The notes under the pieces: model-generated | What the model was told of the DNA's origin: nothing | Databases searched by the model: none | Seen by the model: the letters and a program-made list of their open reading frames with translations, nothing else | Position numbers and translations under genes: made by a program | Assembly (NCBI GenBank): GCA_048158365.1 | Contig: JBLLNL010000011.1 | Length of the DNA: 64,000 bases | Source: Azoarcus_F sp048158365 | GTDB taxonomy: Bacteria > Pseudomonadota > Gammaproteobacteria > Burkholderiales > Rhodocyclaceae | Direction: 5' to 3' (one strand) | Shown: positions 8,196 through 16,638 of the stretch, piece by piece | How positions within the stretch are numbered: position 1 is the first letter of the stretch | Layout of the letters: the number at the start of each line of letters is the position of its first letter

Positions 8196-8335
8196 TTATT
8201 CTAGTGCATCTTTCAGGCCGTTGCCAGCGCGGAACCCGGGCACTTTTGCCGCCTTGATCTTGATCGCCTTGCCTGTACGAGGGTTTCGACCGGTGCGCGC
8301 GGAGCGATCGCATCGACAAGTTCGGATTTATTCAC
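8196..8335 (-). pseudogene. hupB: Remnant of HU DNA-binding protein gene with internal deletion
   Basis: The minus strand starts with a strong SD (AAAGGAG) and GTG, encoding VNKSELVDAI, the exact HU N-terminus. The reading then jumps, in another frame, to ARTGRNPRTGKAIKIKAAK followed by VPGFRAGNGLKDALE and TAA, the exact HU C-terminus. Only 140 bp remain, whereas a 90-residue HU needs 273 bp. About 133 bp (roughly residues 10-54, the dimerisation core and the base of the beta arm) are missing, and the frame is broken because 133 is not a multiple of three. Without that core the product cannot fold as HU. Position next to tRNA-Val matches the usual lon-hupB-tRNA-Val order, but lon is absent here. 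A functional HU copy is presumably elsewhere. Confidence 0.85.
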
Positions 8336-8477
8336 CAAAACTCCTTTCTGATCGTTCGACGTCGTTATGGAACGCCGCGCACCAAGCGACGTCGCAGGGA
8401 ATGAACCGACCAAGCGACCTTGATGGTCCCTGCACGATCGTCATAGCGCGCTGAATTCAGGCATGTCAACAACGCAG

Positions 8478-8524
8478 AAAAACCCGTTTCGGCTACAGAC
8501 CCTGGTCGGAGAGGGGCCGAAACG
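8478..8524 (-). terminator. Probable intrinsic terminator of the acyl-CoA ligase gene
   Basis: Nine-base arms (CGTTTCGGC / GCCGAAACG) enclose a 22-base loop, and the minus strand continues into GGGTTTTTC. It sits about 80 bp after the ligase stop at 8602. The long loop makes it less than ideal. Confidence 0.5.
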
Positions 8525-8601
8525 ATGCTGAACGCGACGCCATGTGCCGACCAAGCCGCCCACAGATCCCGAGGCAGACTCGCTGCCGCGAATGCAACCG
8601 G

Positions 8602-10269
8602 TCAGCCCTTCCCGTCACGCAATATGCGACGCAGCACCTTGCCCACATTGGTCTTGGGCAGTTCCTCGCGAAACTCGATCAGATGTGGAACCTTGTAGGC
8701 GGTCAGGTTCGCCCTGCAATGCGCGATGATGTCGTCCACCGTCAATGACGGGTCCTTCCTCACCACGAACAACTTGACCGCTTCTCCGCTGTGTTCATTC
8801 GGAACGCCGACTGCGGCGACTTCGATGACGCCGGGATGGCTCGCCACCACATCCTCGACCTCGTTTGGAAAGACGTTGAAACCCGAGACCAGAATCATGT
8901 CCTTCTTTCGATCGACGATTCGAACGAATCCGCGCTGATCGATCGTTGCGATGTCGCCGGTCCGAAGGAATCGATCGTGTGTGAAAGCCCTCGCGGTGTC
9001 CTGGGGCCGGTTCCAGTATTCACGCATCACCTGCGGGCCACGCACGCACAATTCGCCGGGTCGGTCGAAACCCACCTCATCTCCGTCCTCATTGCGGATG
9101 CTGACATCGGTGGACGAAACAGGCAGCCCGATGGCGTGATTGAATTCCTCAAGGTCAAGCGGGTTGATCGTGACCGCCGGCGATGTTTCGGTGAGCCCGT
9201 AAGCTTCGATCAACGCCTTTCCCGTGACCCGTTGCCAGCGCTCGGCAACCGCCTGCTGGACCGCCATCCCGCCCCCCAGCGCGAAATTGAGTCCGGAGAA
9301 ATCCAGCTTCGCGAAGTCCGGGTTGTTCAGCAACGCATTGAACAGGGTGTTGACCCCGGTCATCACGGTGAAGCGGTGTTTGCCCAGTTCCTTGACGAAG
9401 CCGGGAATGTCGCGCGGATTGGCAATCAGCACGTTGGTCGCACCGATCTTGAAGAACGTCAGGCAGTTCGCCGTCAGCGAGAAGATGTGATATAGCGGCA
9501 AGGCGGTGATAATGACCTCTTCACCCTCGGCCAGAAACGGCTTGATCCATGCGTGCGCCTGCTGCAGGTTCGCGATGATGTTTCCATGGGTCAGCACAGC
9601 ACCCTTGGCCGTGCCGGTCGTTCCGCCGGTGTACTGCAGATATGCGATATCGTCGTGACCGACATCGACCGGCTGCAGACGATGGGCCCCTCCGCGACGC
9701 AGCGCCTCGGAAAATCCGATCGCCCCCGGCAGGCGCCAGGGCGGAACCATCTTCTTCACTTGGCGTACGACGAAGTTGACGATCTGCGCTTTCGGGAAAC
9801 CCAGCATCTCCCCGAGCGAGGTCACGATAATGTGACTCACGCTGACCTTGTGCAGCACCGTGTCCAGCGTGTGGGCAAAGTTCTCGACGATGACGATGGT
9901 GTCGACGCCGGCATCTTCCAGCTGATGTTCGAGTTCCCGCGGCGTGTATAAGGGATTCACGTTCACCACGGTGTATCCGGCCCTGAGCACACCGAACATC
10001 GCGATCGGGTACTGCAGCAGGTTGGGCATCATCAGCGCGACCCGGGATCTGGGCGGAAGCTTCAACACCTGCTGCAGATAGGCGGCGAAACTCGTCGAAA
10101 GCCGGTCCAGCTCTTCATAGCTGATACGACGGCCCATCGAGATATAGGCGGTGCGCGGGCCGAACTTTCGAACACCCTGCTCGAAAAGATCACCGAGCGA
10201 GGCAAACTCGTCTACGTCGATCTCCGCGGGGATGCCTTCCGGGTAGCTCTTCAGCCAAACCTTGTCCAT
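8602..10269 (-). CDS. fadD: Long-chain fatty acid-CoA ligase
   Basis: A 555-residue AMP-forming acyl-CoA synthetase that activates fatty acids with ATP and CoA for beta-oxidation or lipid synthesis. The P-loop-like motif YTGGTTGTAKGAVLTH is near residue 215, the second core motif EAYGLTETSP near 350, the hinge GDIATIDQRGFVRIVDRKKD near 440, and the C-terminal catalytic lysine region LPKTNVGKVLRR near 540. Length and the N-terminus MDKVWLKSYPEGIPAEI are normal for proteobacterial FadD. GAGGAGAAGG precedes the ATG. It stands alone, and fits with the PHA and hydroxyacyl-CoA genes of this region. Confidence 0.93.
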   Translation of the reverse strand: MDKVWLKSYPEGIPAEIDVDEFASLGDLFEQGVRKFGPRTAYISMGRRISYEELDRLSTSFAAYLQQVLKLPPRSRVALMMPNLLQYPIAMFGVLRAGYTVVNVNPLYTPRELEHQLEDAGVDTIVIVENFAHTLDTVLHKVSVSHIIVTSLGEMLGFPKAQIVNFVVRQVKKMVPPWRLPGAIGFSEALRRGGAHRLQPVDVGHDDIAYLQYTGGTTGTAKGAVLTHGNIIANLQQAHAWIKPFLAEGEEVIITALPLYHIFSLTANCLTFFKIGATNVLIANPRDIPGFVKELGKHRFTVMTGVNTLFNALLNNPDFAKLDFSGLNFALGGGMAVQQAVAERWQRVTGKALIEAYGLTETSPAVTINPLDLEEFNHAIGLPVSSTDVSIRNEDGDEVGFDRPGELCVRGPQVMREYWNRPQDTARAFTHDRFLRTGDIATIDQRGFVRIVDRKKDMILVSGFNVFPNEVEDVVASHPGVIEVAAVGVPNEHSGEAVKLFVVRKDPSLTVDDIIAHCRANLTAYKVPHLIEFREELPKTNVGKVLRRILRDGKG

Positions 10270-10412
10270 GCCTTCTCCTCATCCGCCTGGAAAGCTGTCA
10301 TGTCGCAGACAGTTCGATTCCAGCCAGACGGCCGCGCGCCATCACGCTACCGGATATGCCGGGCTTTCGGCCAGAGCGGGACTAACGCATAACCATGTCC
10401 CGCGCGGAAAAC

Positions 10413-10862
10413 TCAACGCTCGCCAGTGTCCTCGGGCCAGTTGCGAATGTAGTTCTTGAGCATGCGGTTCTCGAAACTCTGCTCTTCGAGCACCGCCTTT
10501 GCCACGTCATGGAAGGACACCACGCCCATCAGCGTGAGATCCTCCATGACGGGCAGATAGCGCTGGTGATGATCCACCATCAGTCGACGCAATTCATCCA
10601 TTTCCATGTTCGGCGAAGCCGTCATCGGCGACGCGACCATTGCGTCACGCACCGGGGTTCGTCCCCATTCGGCCCCGCCTCGATGAACCGCCTGCAGGAC
10701 CTCGCGGAAAGTCACGATCCCAGCCATGCGCCCACCTTCGAACACGACGACCGATCCGACGTCCTGCTCGGTCATGATTTCGACCGCTTCGGCCAGAGGC
10801 CTATCGGCGGCCACCGTATAAAGGACCTTGCCCTTGATTGCGAGAATTTCGCTGACCAGCAT
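10413..10862 (-). CDS. CBS-domain pair protein
   Basis: A 149-residue protein made almost only of two CBS motifs: VLYTVAADRPLAEAVEIM onward (about residues 13-60) and MTASPNMEMDELRRLMVD onward (about 80-130). CBS pairs bind adenine nucleotides or related ligands and act as energy sensors. An acidic/basic C-terminal tail ends in NWPEDTGER. The ATG at 10862 is preferred to the GTG at 10868 because GGGAG is properly spaced from it. It lies alone between fadD and fdxA on the same strand. The partner protein is unknown. A second stand-alone CBS protein is encoded at 56500-56955. Confidence 0.8.
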   Translation of the reverse strand: MLVSEILAIKGKVLYTVAADRPLAEAVEIMTEQDVGSVVVFEGGRMAGIVTFREVLQAVHRGGAEWGRTPVRDAMVASPMTASPNMEMDELRRLMVDHHQRYLPVMEDLTLMGVVSFHDVAKAVLEEQSFENRMLKNYIRNWPEDTGER

Positions 10863-11006
10863 CTTCACAGTCTCCCAGTATTGCGTCGCCGCGCGAGCGC
10901 GAGCGTCGAGAATCTCAAGCGCGAGGGGTCGCCTGCGTTGACGGCCCCGATCAGATTAACCGCGATCGACACCTTCACCCGCTCCCGCGTTCGGCGCGAG
11001 CCGACA

Positions 11007-11330
11007 TCACTTGATCAGCTCTGACAGCTTGTCCTTGCGGGCCGCCCATTCGTCCGCGTCAGGCAGCGCATCCTTGCGCTCGACGATCGGTTTCCACTGC
11101 TTGGACAACTCCGCATTCAACGCGATGAAATGGACCTGATCGGACGGCACGTCATCTTCGGCATAGATCGCCTCGACGGGGCATTCGGCGACGCACAGCG
11201 TGCAGTCGATGCACTCCTCCGGATCGATGACGAGGAAATTCGGACCTTCACGAAAACAGTCCACCGGACACACGTCGACGCAGTCGGTGTACTTGCACCG
11301 GATGCAGGATTCGGTCACCACATAGGTCAT
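11007..11330 (-). CDS. fdxA: Seven-iron ferredoxin
   Basis: A 107-residue ferredoxin of the Azotobacter FdI type ([3Fe-4S] plus [4Fe-4S]). The first cluster motif is CIRCKYTDCVDVCPVDCF at about residues 9-26. The second is ECIDCTLCVAECPVEAIY at about 39-56. A C-terminal helical extension of about 45 residues is typical of the family. It is an electron carrier of the cytoplasm. GGAGA precedes the ATG. It is divergent from trxA-rho, a common betaproteobacterial arrangement. It lies 3 kb from the Hyf-like operon, which has no ferredoxin subunit of its own, but nothing in the sequence links the two. Confidence 0.93.
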   Translation of the reverse strand: MTYVVTESCIRCKYTDCVDVCPVDCFREGPNFLVIDPEECIDCTLCVAECPVEAIYAEDDVPSDQVHFIALNAELSKQWKPIVERKDALPDADEWAARKDKLSELIK

Positions 11331-11462
11331 GTCAAATTCTCCACTCGCTTGAACCAGGCCTGCGACGGCGGGCGCACAGGCCGAACGCGCTCAATATAGC
11401 CGAGTCGCGCCCTTTTTTACCACGCCGAATCGGTAGTAATCGACGAATTCCTGCGGAAATTC

Positions 11463-11491
11463 TTGACGCGGCAGGCGGCTTCGCATAACTT
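11463..11491 (+). promoter_or_regulatory. Sigma-70 promoter for trxA
   Basis: TTGACG and TAACTT are separated by exactly 17 bp, and lie about 108 bp upstream of the trxA ATG, giving a leader of about 100 bases. Confidence 0.55.
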
Positions 11492-11599
11492 CTGGAAAAA
11501 CCTATAAAGACTTCGGCCCGACCGAGCCTCACCCTCCGAGCCAGTTCTGGCTCGACTCCCGATTAGAATCACGATCGCCACCCCCTGAAGCGAGGAACC

Positions 11600-11926
11600 A
11601 TGAGCGAGCATATTCATTACGTTACCGATGCCAATTTCGAAGCCGAAGTGCTGCAGGAGCAGACACCGGTTCTGGTCGATTACTGGGCCGAGTGGTGCGG
11701 GCCGTGCAAGATGATTGCACCGATCCTCGACGACGTCGCGAAGGAATATTCCGGCAAACTCAAGGTCGCCAAGCTGAACATCGACGAGAATCAGGAAACG
11801 CCGGCGAAGTTCGGTATTCGCGGAATCCCGACGCTGATGCTTTTCAAGAACGGCAACATCGAAGCGACCAAGGTCGGTGCGCTCTCCAAATCGCAACTGA
11901 CCGCATTCCTCGACAGCAATCTCTGA
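11600..11926 (+). CDS. trxA: Thioredoxin
   Basis: A 108-residue thioredoxin 1, the cytoplasmic disulfide reductant recycled by thioredoxin reductase. The active site WAEWCGPCKM is at about residues 29-38. The cis-proline loop IRGIPTLMLFKNG (about 72-84) and the buried Asp in VLVDYWAEW are present. GAGG lies before the ATG. It precedes rho as in many proteobacteria. A strong 9-bp inverted repeat separates the two genes, so they may be partly uncoupled in transcription. Confidence 0.96.
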   Translation: MSEHIHYVTDANFEAEVLQEQTPVLVDYWAEWCGPCKMIAPILDDVAKEYSGKLKVAKLNIDENQETPAKFGIRGIPTLMLFKNGNIEATKVGALSKSQLTAFLDSNL

Positions 11927-11953
11927 ACGCCTCCGATATCAGACGATATCCCT

Positions 11954-12061
11954 AGCGGCGCCCGCGGGGCACACACTCCCGACCCGGCGCCGCTCGCAAC
12001 ACCCCCCGCCATCCTCCCCTCATTAGTTTCACTCACTTACGCTCAATCGCGTCCCGCTGCC
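11954..12061 (+). promoter_or_regulatory. Structured C-rich rho leader with possible Rho-utilisation site
   Basis: A perfect nine-base inverted repeat (AGCGGCGCC / GGCGCCGCT, 11954-12004) is followed by about 55 bases very rich in C and poor in G, running to the rho start. C-rich, G-poor RNA is what Rho binds, and rho genes are commonly self-attenuated through their leaders. There is no U tract, so the hairpin alone is unlikely to be an intrinsic terminator. The regulatory role is an inference. Confidence 0.45.
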
Positions 12062-13324
12062 ATGCAACTATCGGAGTTAAAAGCCCTCCACGTCAGCCAG
12101 CTCCTGGAGATGGCCACGGTCAGTGGCATTGAAGGTGCCAACCGGCTGAAAAAGCAGGAGCTCGTGTTCGCCCTGCTCAAGAACACCGCCAAGAAGGGCG
12201 AACCGATATTCGGCGACGGGGCACTCGAGGTACTGCCCGATGGATTCGGTTTTCTGCGTTCTCCGGATACCTCGTATCTGGCCGGTACCGACGACATCTA
12301 TGTGTCGCCTTCGCAAATCCGGCGCTTCAACCTGCGCACCGGCGACACCATCGAAGGCGAGATCCGCACGCCGAAAGACGGTGAGCGCTACTTCGCGATG
12401 GTCAAGCTGGACAAGATCAACGGCGAATCGCCGGAGAACTGCAAGAACAAGATCCTGTTCGAGAACCTGACCCCGCTGCATCCGAACGAATGTCTGAAGC
12501 TCGAACGCGACATGCGCGGCGAGGAGAACATCACCGGTCGGATCATCGACATGATCGCGCCGATCGGCAAAGGTCAGCGCGGACTGATCGTGTCGCCGCC
12601 CAAGAGCGGCAAGACCGTGATGTTGCAACACATCGCGCATGCGATCACATCCAATCACCCCGACGTGGTCATGATCGTATTGTTGATCGACGAGCGCCCG
12701 GAGGAAGTGACCGAGATGCAGCGTTCGGTGCGTGGCGAGGTCGTCGCCTCGACCTTCGACGAACCCGCATCGCGTCACGTCCAGGTCGCGGAGATGGTCA
12801 TCGACAAGGCCAAGCGACTCACCGAGCACAAGAAGGACGTCGTGATCCTGCTCGATTCGCTGACCCGTCTCGCGCGCGCCTACAACACCGTCGTGCCCGC
12901 CTCCGGCAAGGTGCTCACCGGTGGTGTGGATGCCAACGCGCTGCAAAAACCCAAGCGCTTCTTCGGCGCGGCCCGCAACATCGAGGAAGGCGGCAGTCTG
13001 ACCATCATCGCTACCGCACTGATCGACACCGGCAGCCGCATGGACGATGTCATCTACGAGGAATTCAAGGGTACCGGCAACATGGAACTGCACCTCGACC
13101 GGCGCATGTCCGAGAAGCGCGTCTATCCGGCGATCAACGTCAATCGCTCGGGCACCCGACGCGAGGAACTGCTGATGAAGCCGGACATCCTGCAAAAGGT
13201 CTGGGTACTGCGCAAGCTGTTGTACGGCATGGATGACATCGATGCGATGGAATTCCTGCTCGACAAGGTCAGGGCGACAAAGAGCAACGCGGAGTTCTAC
13301 GACGCAATGCGCTCCGGACGCTGA
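12062..13324 (+). CDS. rho: Transcription termination factor Rho
   Basis: A 420-residue hexameric RNA-dependent ATPase. The N-terminal RNA-binding part includes GFGFLRSPDTSYLAGTDDIY (about 60-79). Next come the Walker A PPKSGKT (about 178-184), VILLIDERPEEVTEM, and the Walker B/Q-loop region VILLDSLTRLARAYNTV, then TGGVDANALQKPKRFFGAARN. Length and order are normal, with no insertion. It follows trxA, separated by a C-rich leader. A hairpin (13351-13376) follows the stop. Confidence 0.97.
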   Translation: MQLSELKALHVSQLLEMATVSGIEGANRLKKQELVFALLKNTAKKGEPIFGDGALEVLPDGFGFLRSPDTSYLAGTDDIYVSPSQIRRFNLRTGDTIEGEIRTPKDGERYFAMVKLDKINGESPENCKNKILFENLTPLHPNECLKLERDMRGEENITGRIIDMIAPIGKGQRGLIVSPPKSGKTVMLQHIAHAITSNHPDVVMIVLLIDERPEEVTEMQRSVRGEVVASTFDEPASRHVQVAEMVIDKAKRLTEHKKDVVILLDSLTRLARAYNTVVPASGKVLTGGVDANALQKPKRFFGAARNIEEGGSLTIIATALIDTGSRMDDVIYEEFKGTGNMELHLDRRMSEKRVYPAINVNRSGTRREELLMKPDILQKVWVLRKLLYGMDDIDAMEFLLDKVRATKSNAEFYDAMRSGR

Positions 13325-13350
13325 GCCTGGAGCAGCCCCCTGCGCATCGA

Positions 13351-13376
13351 CGGAGCCACCCGAACGGGTGGCTCCG
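13351..13376. terminator. Hairpin between convergent rho and hydroxyacyl-CoA dehydrogenase
   Basis: Eleven-base perfect arms (CGGAGCCACCC / GGGTGGCTCCG) with a GAAC loop stand between two convergent stop codons. There is no strong U tract on either side, but the placement suggests a two-way terminator. Confidence 0.6.
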
Positions 13377-13393
13377 TCGCTTCAGAACACATC

Positions 13394-14248
13394 CTACTTG
13401 CTGTAATCGAAGAAACCCCGACCGGTCTTGCGCCCCAGATAGCCAGCCTCGACCATCTCGACCAACAGCGGTGCGGGCCGATATTTCGGGTCCTTGAAAC
13501 CCTCGAACAGCACCTGCATCACCGCCAGTTCCACATCAAGTCCAATCAGGTCGCACAGGGCCAACGGCCCGATCGGGTGGTTGCAACCGAGCTTCATCGC
13601 TTCGTCTATCTCGGCCGCCGACGCGAGACCTTCGCCCAGTGCGAACACCGCCTCGTTGATCATCGGGCACAGCATCCTGTTGACCACGAAGCCCGGGCTG
13701 TTCCGGACCTGCACCGGCGTCTTGCCAACCGCGCGAGACACCTCCTCCACAGCGGCATGGGTCTCATCCGAAGTCTGCAACCCACGTATCAGTTCGACCA
13801 GGGCCATCAACGGAACAGGGTTGAAGAAATGCATGCCGATTACTTTGTCGGGCCGGCGGGTAGACGCGGCCAGCCTGGTGATCGAGATCGACGACGTGTT
13901 GGTCGCGATGATCGCGTCGGCGCTCATGCAGTCGTCCAACTGGGCGAAAATCTTGAGCTTGATATCGAGATTCTCGGTAGCTGCCTCGATGACCAGATCG
14001 ACATCGGCCATCGCGCCGATCGCCTTGCTGGTGCTGACGCGGCCCATCACGTCAGCCTTCTGCGCCTCGGTCATCTTCTCCTTCTTGATCAGGCGATCCA
14101 GGCTGCCGGAAATCGTGCTGACCCCACGTTCCAGCGCGTCGTCGCTCACATCGGACATGATTACCTCGAAACCGGCTACCGCGAACGTCTGCGCGATTCC
14201 GTTGCCCATCGTCCCGGCGCCGACGACGCCCACCCTGCGAATGCTCAT
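13394..14248 (-). CDS. hbd: 3-hydroxybutyryl-CoA dehydrogenase
   Basis: A 284-residue NAD(P)-dependent L-3-hydroxyacyl-CoA dehydrogenase that interconverts 3-hydroxybutyryl-CoA and acetoacetyl-CoA. The Rossmann motif GVVGAGTMGNGIAQ is at about residues 7-20. The catalytic segment HFFNPVPLMALVELI is near 139, with the catalytic His at its start. NSPGFVVNRML (about 185) and the C-terminal GRKTGRGFFDY are family signatures. Length is standard for the stand-alone, short-chain enzyme. GGGAGAG precedes the ATG. It is convergent with rho and followed by no obvious partner. It may feed beta-oxidation intermediates into the PHA pathway encoded 6 kb away. Confidence 0.92.
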   Translation of the reverse strand: MSIRRVGVVGAGTMGNGIAQTFAVAGFEVIMSDVSDDALERGVSTISGSLDRLIKKEKMTEAQKADVMGRVSTSKAIGAMADVDLVIEAATENLDIKLKIFAQLDDCMSADAIIATNTSSISITRLAASTRRPDKVIGMHFFNPVPLMALVELIRGLQTSDETHAAVEEVSRAVGKTPVQVRNSPGFVVNRMLCPMINEAVFALGEGLASAAEIDEAMKLGCNHPIGPLALCDLIGLDVELAVMQVLFEGFKDPKYRPAPLLVEMVEAGYLGRKTGRGFFDYSK

Positions 14249-14398
14249 TGTGTCGCTCTCCCGTTCGTGATGATCGACGCCCGATCGGTCTGGAAGATCG
14301 ATCCATACCTGGACGTACGTTTCAACTCTAACCCACGGCTGCGCTGCGCGCCAGTCAGTGTCATATGTGTCGGCGACGCGGCCAACGGAGATGCTCAG

Positions 14399-14427
14399 AA
14401 AAAAAGGGAGCCCTATGGGCTCCCTTT
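14399..14427 (-). terminator. Intrinsic terminator of the tRNA array
   Basis: Eleven-base perfect arms (AAAGGGAGCCC / GGGCTCCCTTT) with a three-base loop lie seven bases past the last tRNA-Asp. On the minus strand the stem runs into seven T residues, so this is a textbook intrinsic terminator. Confidence 0.9.
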
Positions 14428-14433
14428 CGAAGT

Positions 14434-14510
14434 TGGCGGAGTGGACGGGACTCGAACCCGCGACCCCCGGCGTGACAGGCCGGTATTCTAACCAACTGAA
14501 CTACCACTCC
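14434..14510 (-). tRNA. tRNA-Asp (anticodon GTC), downstream copy
   Basis: A 77-base cloverleaf with encoded CCA. The acceptor is GGAGTGG, the anticodon loop CTGTCAC and the T-arm GGGTTCGAGTCCC. It is the last gene of the second Ala-Glu-Asp trio. It differs from the upstream copy by a base pair in the T-stem (GACTC versus GGCTC on the plus strand). Confidence 0.96.
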
Positions 14511-14568
14511 AGAACTGCAGCCGCTCGTTCGAACGGCGGTGGTCTTGGACAAAAAGACCACCAGAATC

Positions 14569-14644
14569 TGGCGTCCCCACGGGGATTCGAACCCCGGTTA
14601 CCGCCGTGAAAGGGCGATGTCCTAGGCCTCTAGACGATGGGGAC
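14569..14644 (-). tRNA. tRNA-Glu (anticodon TTC), downstream copy
   Basis: A 76-base cloverleaf with CCA. The acceptor is GTCCCCA, the anticodon loop CTTTCAC and the T-arm CGGGGTTCGAATCCCCG. It looks identical to the copy at 14982-15057. Confidence 0.96.
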
Positions 14645-14661
14645 CTAGCTTTGCTGCTGTC

Positions 14662-14737
<76 letters not shown>

Positions 14738-14751
14738 TGACAGAGCAAAGC

Positions 14752-14780
14752 ATTATAGTCATGCACCCCAAGCGCCGCAA
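14752..14780 (-). promoter_or_regulatory. Promoter of the downstream tRNA trio
   Basis: On the minus strand TTGCGG and TATAAT are 17 bp apart, and the -10 ends 14 bp before tRNA-Ala. The -10 matches that of the upstream trio, but the -35 is different. Confidence 0.6.
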
Positions 14781-14843
14781 GCCTCCCGGCCTGCCCTGCA
14801 CCTGTTGAACAGTGCACCATGCACAAGCATGACGCGATCGTAC

Positions 14844-14920
14844 TGGCGGAGTGGACGGGGCTCGAACCCGCGACCCCCGGCGTGACAGGCCGGTATTCTA
14901 ACCAACTGAACTACCACTCC
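14844..14920 (-). tRNA. tRNA-Asp (anticodon GTC), upstream copy
   Basis: A 77-base cloverleaf with CCA and anticodon loop CTGTCAC. It ends the first Ala-Glu-Asp trio and is nearly identical to 14434-14510. Confidence 0.96.
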
Positions 14921-14981
14921 AAAACCACAACCGGATGACATCCCGGCATCCGACGCGCGATCCCTGCGCATCTGAAATTCC

Positions 14982-15057
14982 TGGCGTCCCCACGGGGATT
15001 CGAACCCCGGTTACCGCCGTGAAAGGGCGATGTCCTAGGCCTCTAGACGATGGGGAC
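14982..15057 (-). tRNA. tRNA-Glu (anticodon TTC), upstream copy
   Basis: A 76-base cloverleaf with CCA and anticodon loop CTTTCAC. It lies between tRNA-Ala and tRNA-Asp of the first trio. Confidence 0.96.
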
Positions 15058-15070
15058 CCGGCTCTTTCGT

Positions 15071-15146
<76 letters not shown>

Positions 15147-15164
15147 GACGGCGAAAGAGCGCGC

Positions 15165-15193
15165 ATTATAGGGTGCGCTCCCGACCGTGTAAA
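15165..15193 (-). promoter_or_regulatory. Strong promoter of the tRNA array
   Basis: TTTACA and TATAAT are 17 bp apart on the minus strand. A GC-rich discriminator (GCGCGC) follows, as in stringently controlled stable-RNA promoters. Confidence 0.8.
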
Positions 15194-15216
15194 GCCTCCA
15201 TCCGGAATTACACCGA

Positions 15217-16638
15217 TCACAGCAGCTTGCCGGGATTCATCAGGCCACGAGGATCGAAAGCCGACTTGAGCATGCGCATCATCTCGATCTCGAGCGCCGA
15301 CTTGTAGCGCACAATCTCGGTCCGCTTGAGCTGGCCCAGCCCGTGTTCGGCCGAGATCGATCCCTCCAGTTCATGAACGAGATCATGAACGATCAGATTG
15401 ATCTCCGACGTACGGTCAAGAAAGGTCTGGTTGTCGATGGAATCCGCTTTCGAAAGGTTGTAGTGCAGGTTTCCGTCGCCGATATGGCCGAATGCGACGA
15501 TGCGCGCATCCGGCCAGCGCTGCAGCAGTGCCGTCTCCGCCCGACGCAGAAAATCTGGAATGCGGCTCACCGGCACGGCAATGTCATGCTTGATGCTGAA
15601 CCCCTCGATTCGTTGTGCCTCGGAGACGTTCTCGCGCAGCGCCCACAGCGCCGCGGACTGGGCCAGCGTGTTCGCAATCACCGCATCACGCACCAGGCCC
15701 GACTCGAGCGCATCGCCCAGCTCACGCTCCAGCAACACGTCCAGAGCCGCATCCTCGACCGTGTCCGACAACTCCATCAGCACCGACCACTCGCCTGGTG
15801 GATCGATCGGTGCGCGCGCACCGGGGACATGCTTGAGCACCAGTCGCAACGCCTCGAGCCCGACGATCTCGAACGCGGTGACACGGTCGCCGCAGCTCGA
15901 TTGCAGCCGGTTCAGCAACTGGACGGCCGCATCCGGATCGACGACTTCCACCCAGGCCGTAGCGCGACTGCGCGGACGCGGAAACAGCTTCAGCACCGCG
16001 GCGGTGACGATGCCCAGCGTACCCTCGGCACCGATGAACAACTGCTTCAGATCATAGCCGGTATTGTTCTTGCGCAAACCCCGCAGACCATCCCAGACCC
16101 GACCGTCCGGGAGCACGACCTCGACGCCGAGCACCAGGTCGCGCATGTTTCCATAACGCAGCACCTGCACGCCGCCGGCATTGGTCGACACGTTTCCGCC
16201 GATCTCGCAACTGCCTTCGGACGCCAGCGACAGCGGAAAGAGTCGGTCCGCGTCGGCCGCGGCCTTCTGGATGGCCGACAGCGTGCAGCCGGCCTCGACC
16301 ACCAGCGTATTGTTCGCAGCATCGACCGACCGGAGCCTGTTGAGGCGGGACAGGTTGATCACCACCGACCGCGACCCGGGCAAGGGTGTGGCGCCGCCAC
16401 ACAATCCGGTATTGCCGCCCTGGGGCACGATGGCCACCCCGCGAGCCGAACAGAGGGTGACGACGGACGCCACCTCCTCCACGTTGCCCGGATGGACCAC
16501 CGCGATCGCGTCCCCGCTGTAACGACCCCGCCAGTCGGTGAGATAAGGTGCCATCGCCTGTGAAGTCGAGCAAATCCGATCGGCGCCGACCACCGCTGTC
16601 AGAGCGCGAGTGAGACCCTGATCCACTGCAAGACTCAT
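15217..16638 (-). CDS. FAD-linked D-2-hydroxyacid dehydrogenase (GlcD/D2HGDH type)
   Basis: A 473-residue flavoprotein of the PCMH/VAO fold. The FAD-binding half contains VAIVPQGGNTGLCGGATP (about 69-86), GGNVSTNAGGVQVLRYG (about 147-163) and the nearby GAEGTLGIVT. The C-terminal half has GHIGDGNLHYN and ISAEHGLGQLKR, the metal/substrate site of this family. It oxidises a D-2-hydroxyacid such as lactate, glycolate or 2-hydroxyglutarate; the sequence does not settle which. GGAGG precedes the ATG, and the start overlaps the upstream patatin stop as ATGA, so the two are translationally coupled. Confidence 0.85.
   Translation of the reverse strand: MSLAVDQGLTRALTAVVGADRICSTSQAMAPYLTDWRGRYSGDAIAVVHPGNVEEVASVVTLCSARGVAIVPQGGNTGLCGGATPLPGSRSVVINLSRLNRLRSVDAANNTLVVEAGCTLSAIQKAAADADRLFPLSLASEGSCEIGGNVSTNAGGVQVLRYGNMRDLVLGVEVVLPDGRVWDGLRGLRKNNTGYDLKQLFIGAEGTLGIVTAAVLKLFPRPRSRATAWVEVVDPDAAVQLLNRLQSSCGDRVTAFEIVGLEALRLVLKHVPGARAPIDPPGEWSVLMELSDTVEDAALDVLLERELGDALESGLVRDAVIANTLAQSAALWALRENVSEAQRIEGFSIKHDIAVPVSRIPDFLRRAETALLQRWPDARIVAFGHIGDGNLHYNLSKADSIDNQTFLDRTSEINLIVHDLVHELEGSISAEHGLGQLKRTEIVRYKSALEIEMMRMLKSAFDPRGLMNPGKLL

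Noticed and set aside
8336..8477. Possible hairpin GCAGGGA/TCCCTGC upstream of the HU remnant
   Set aside because: Seven-base arms with a 26-base loop and no context; chance pairing is likely in this GC content.
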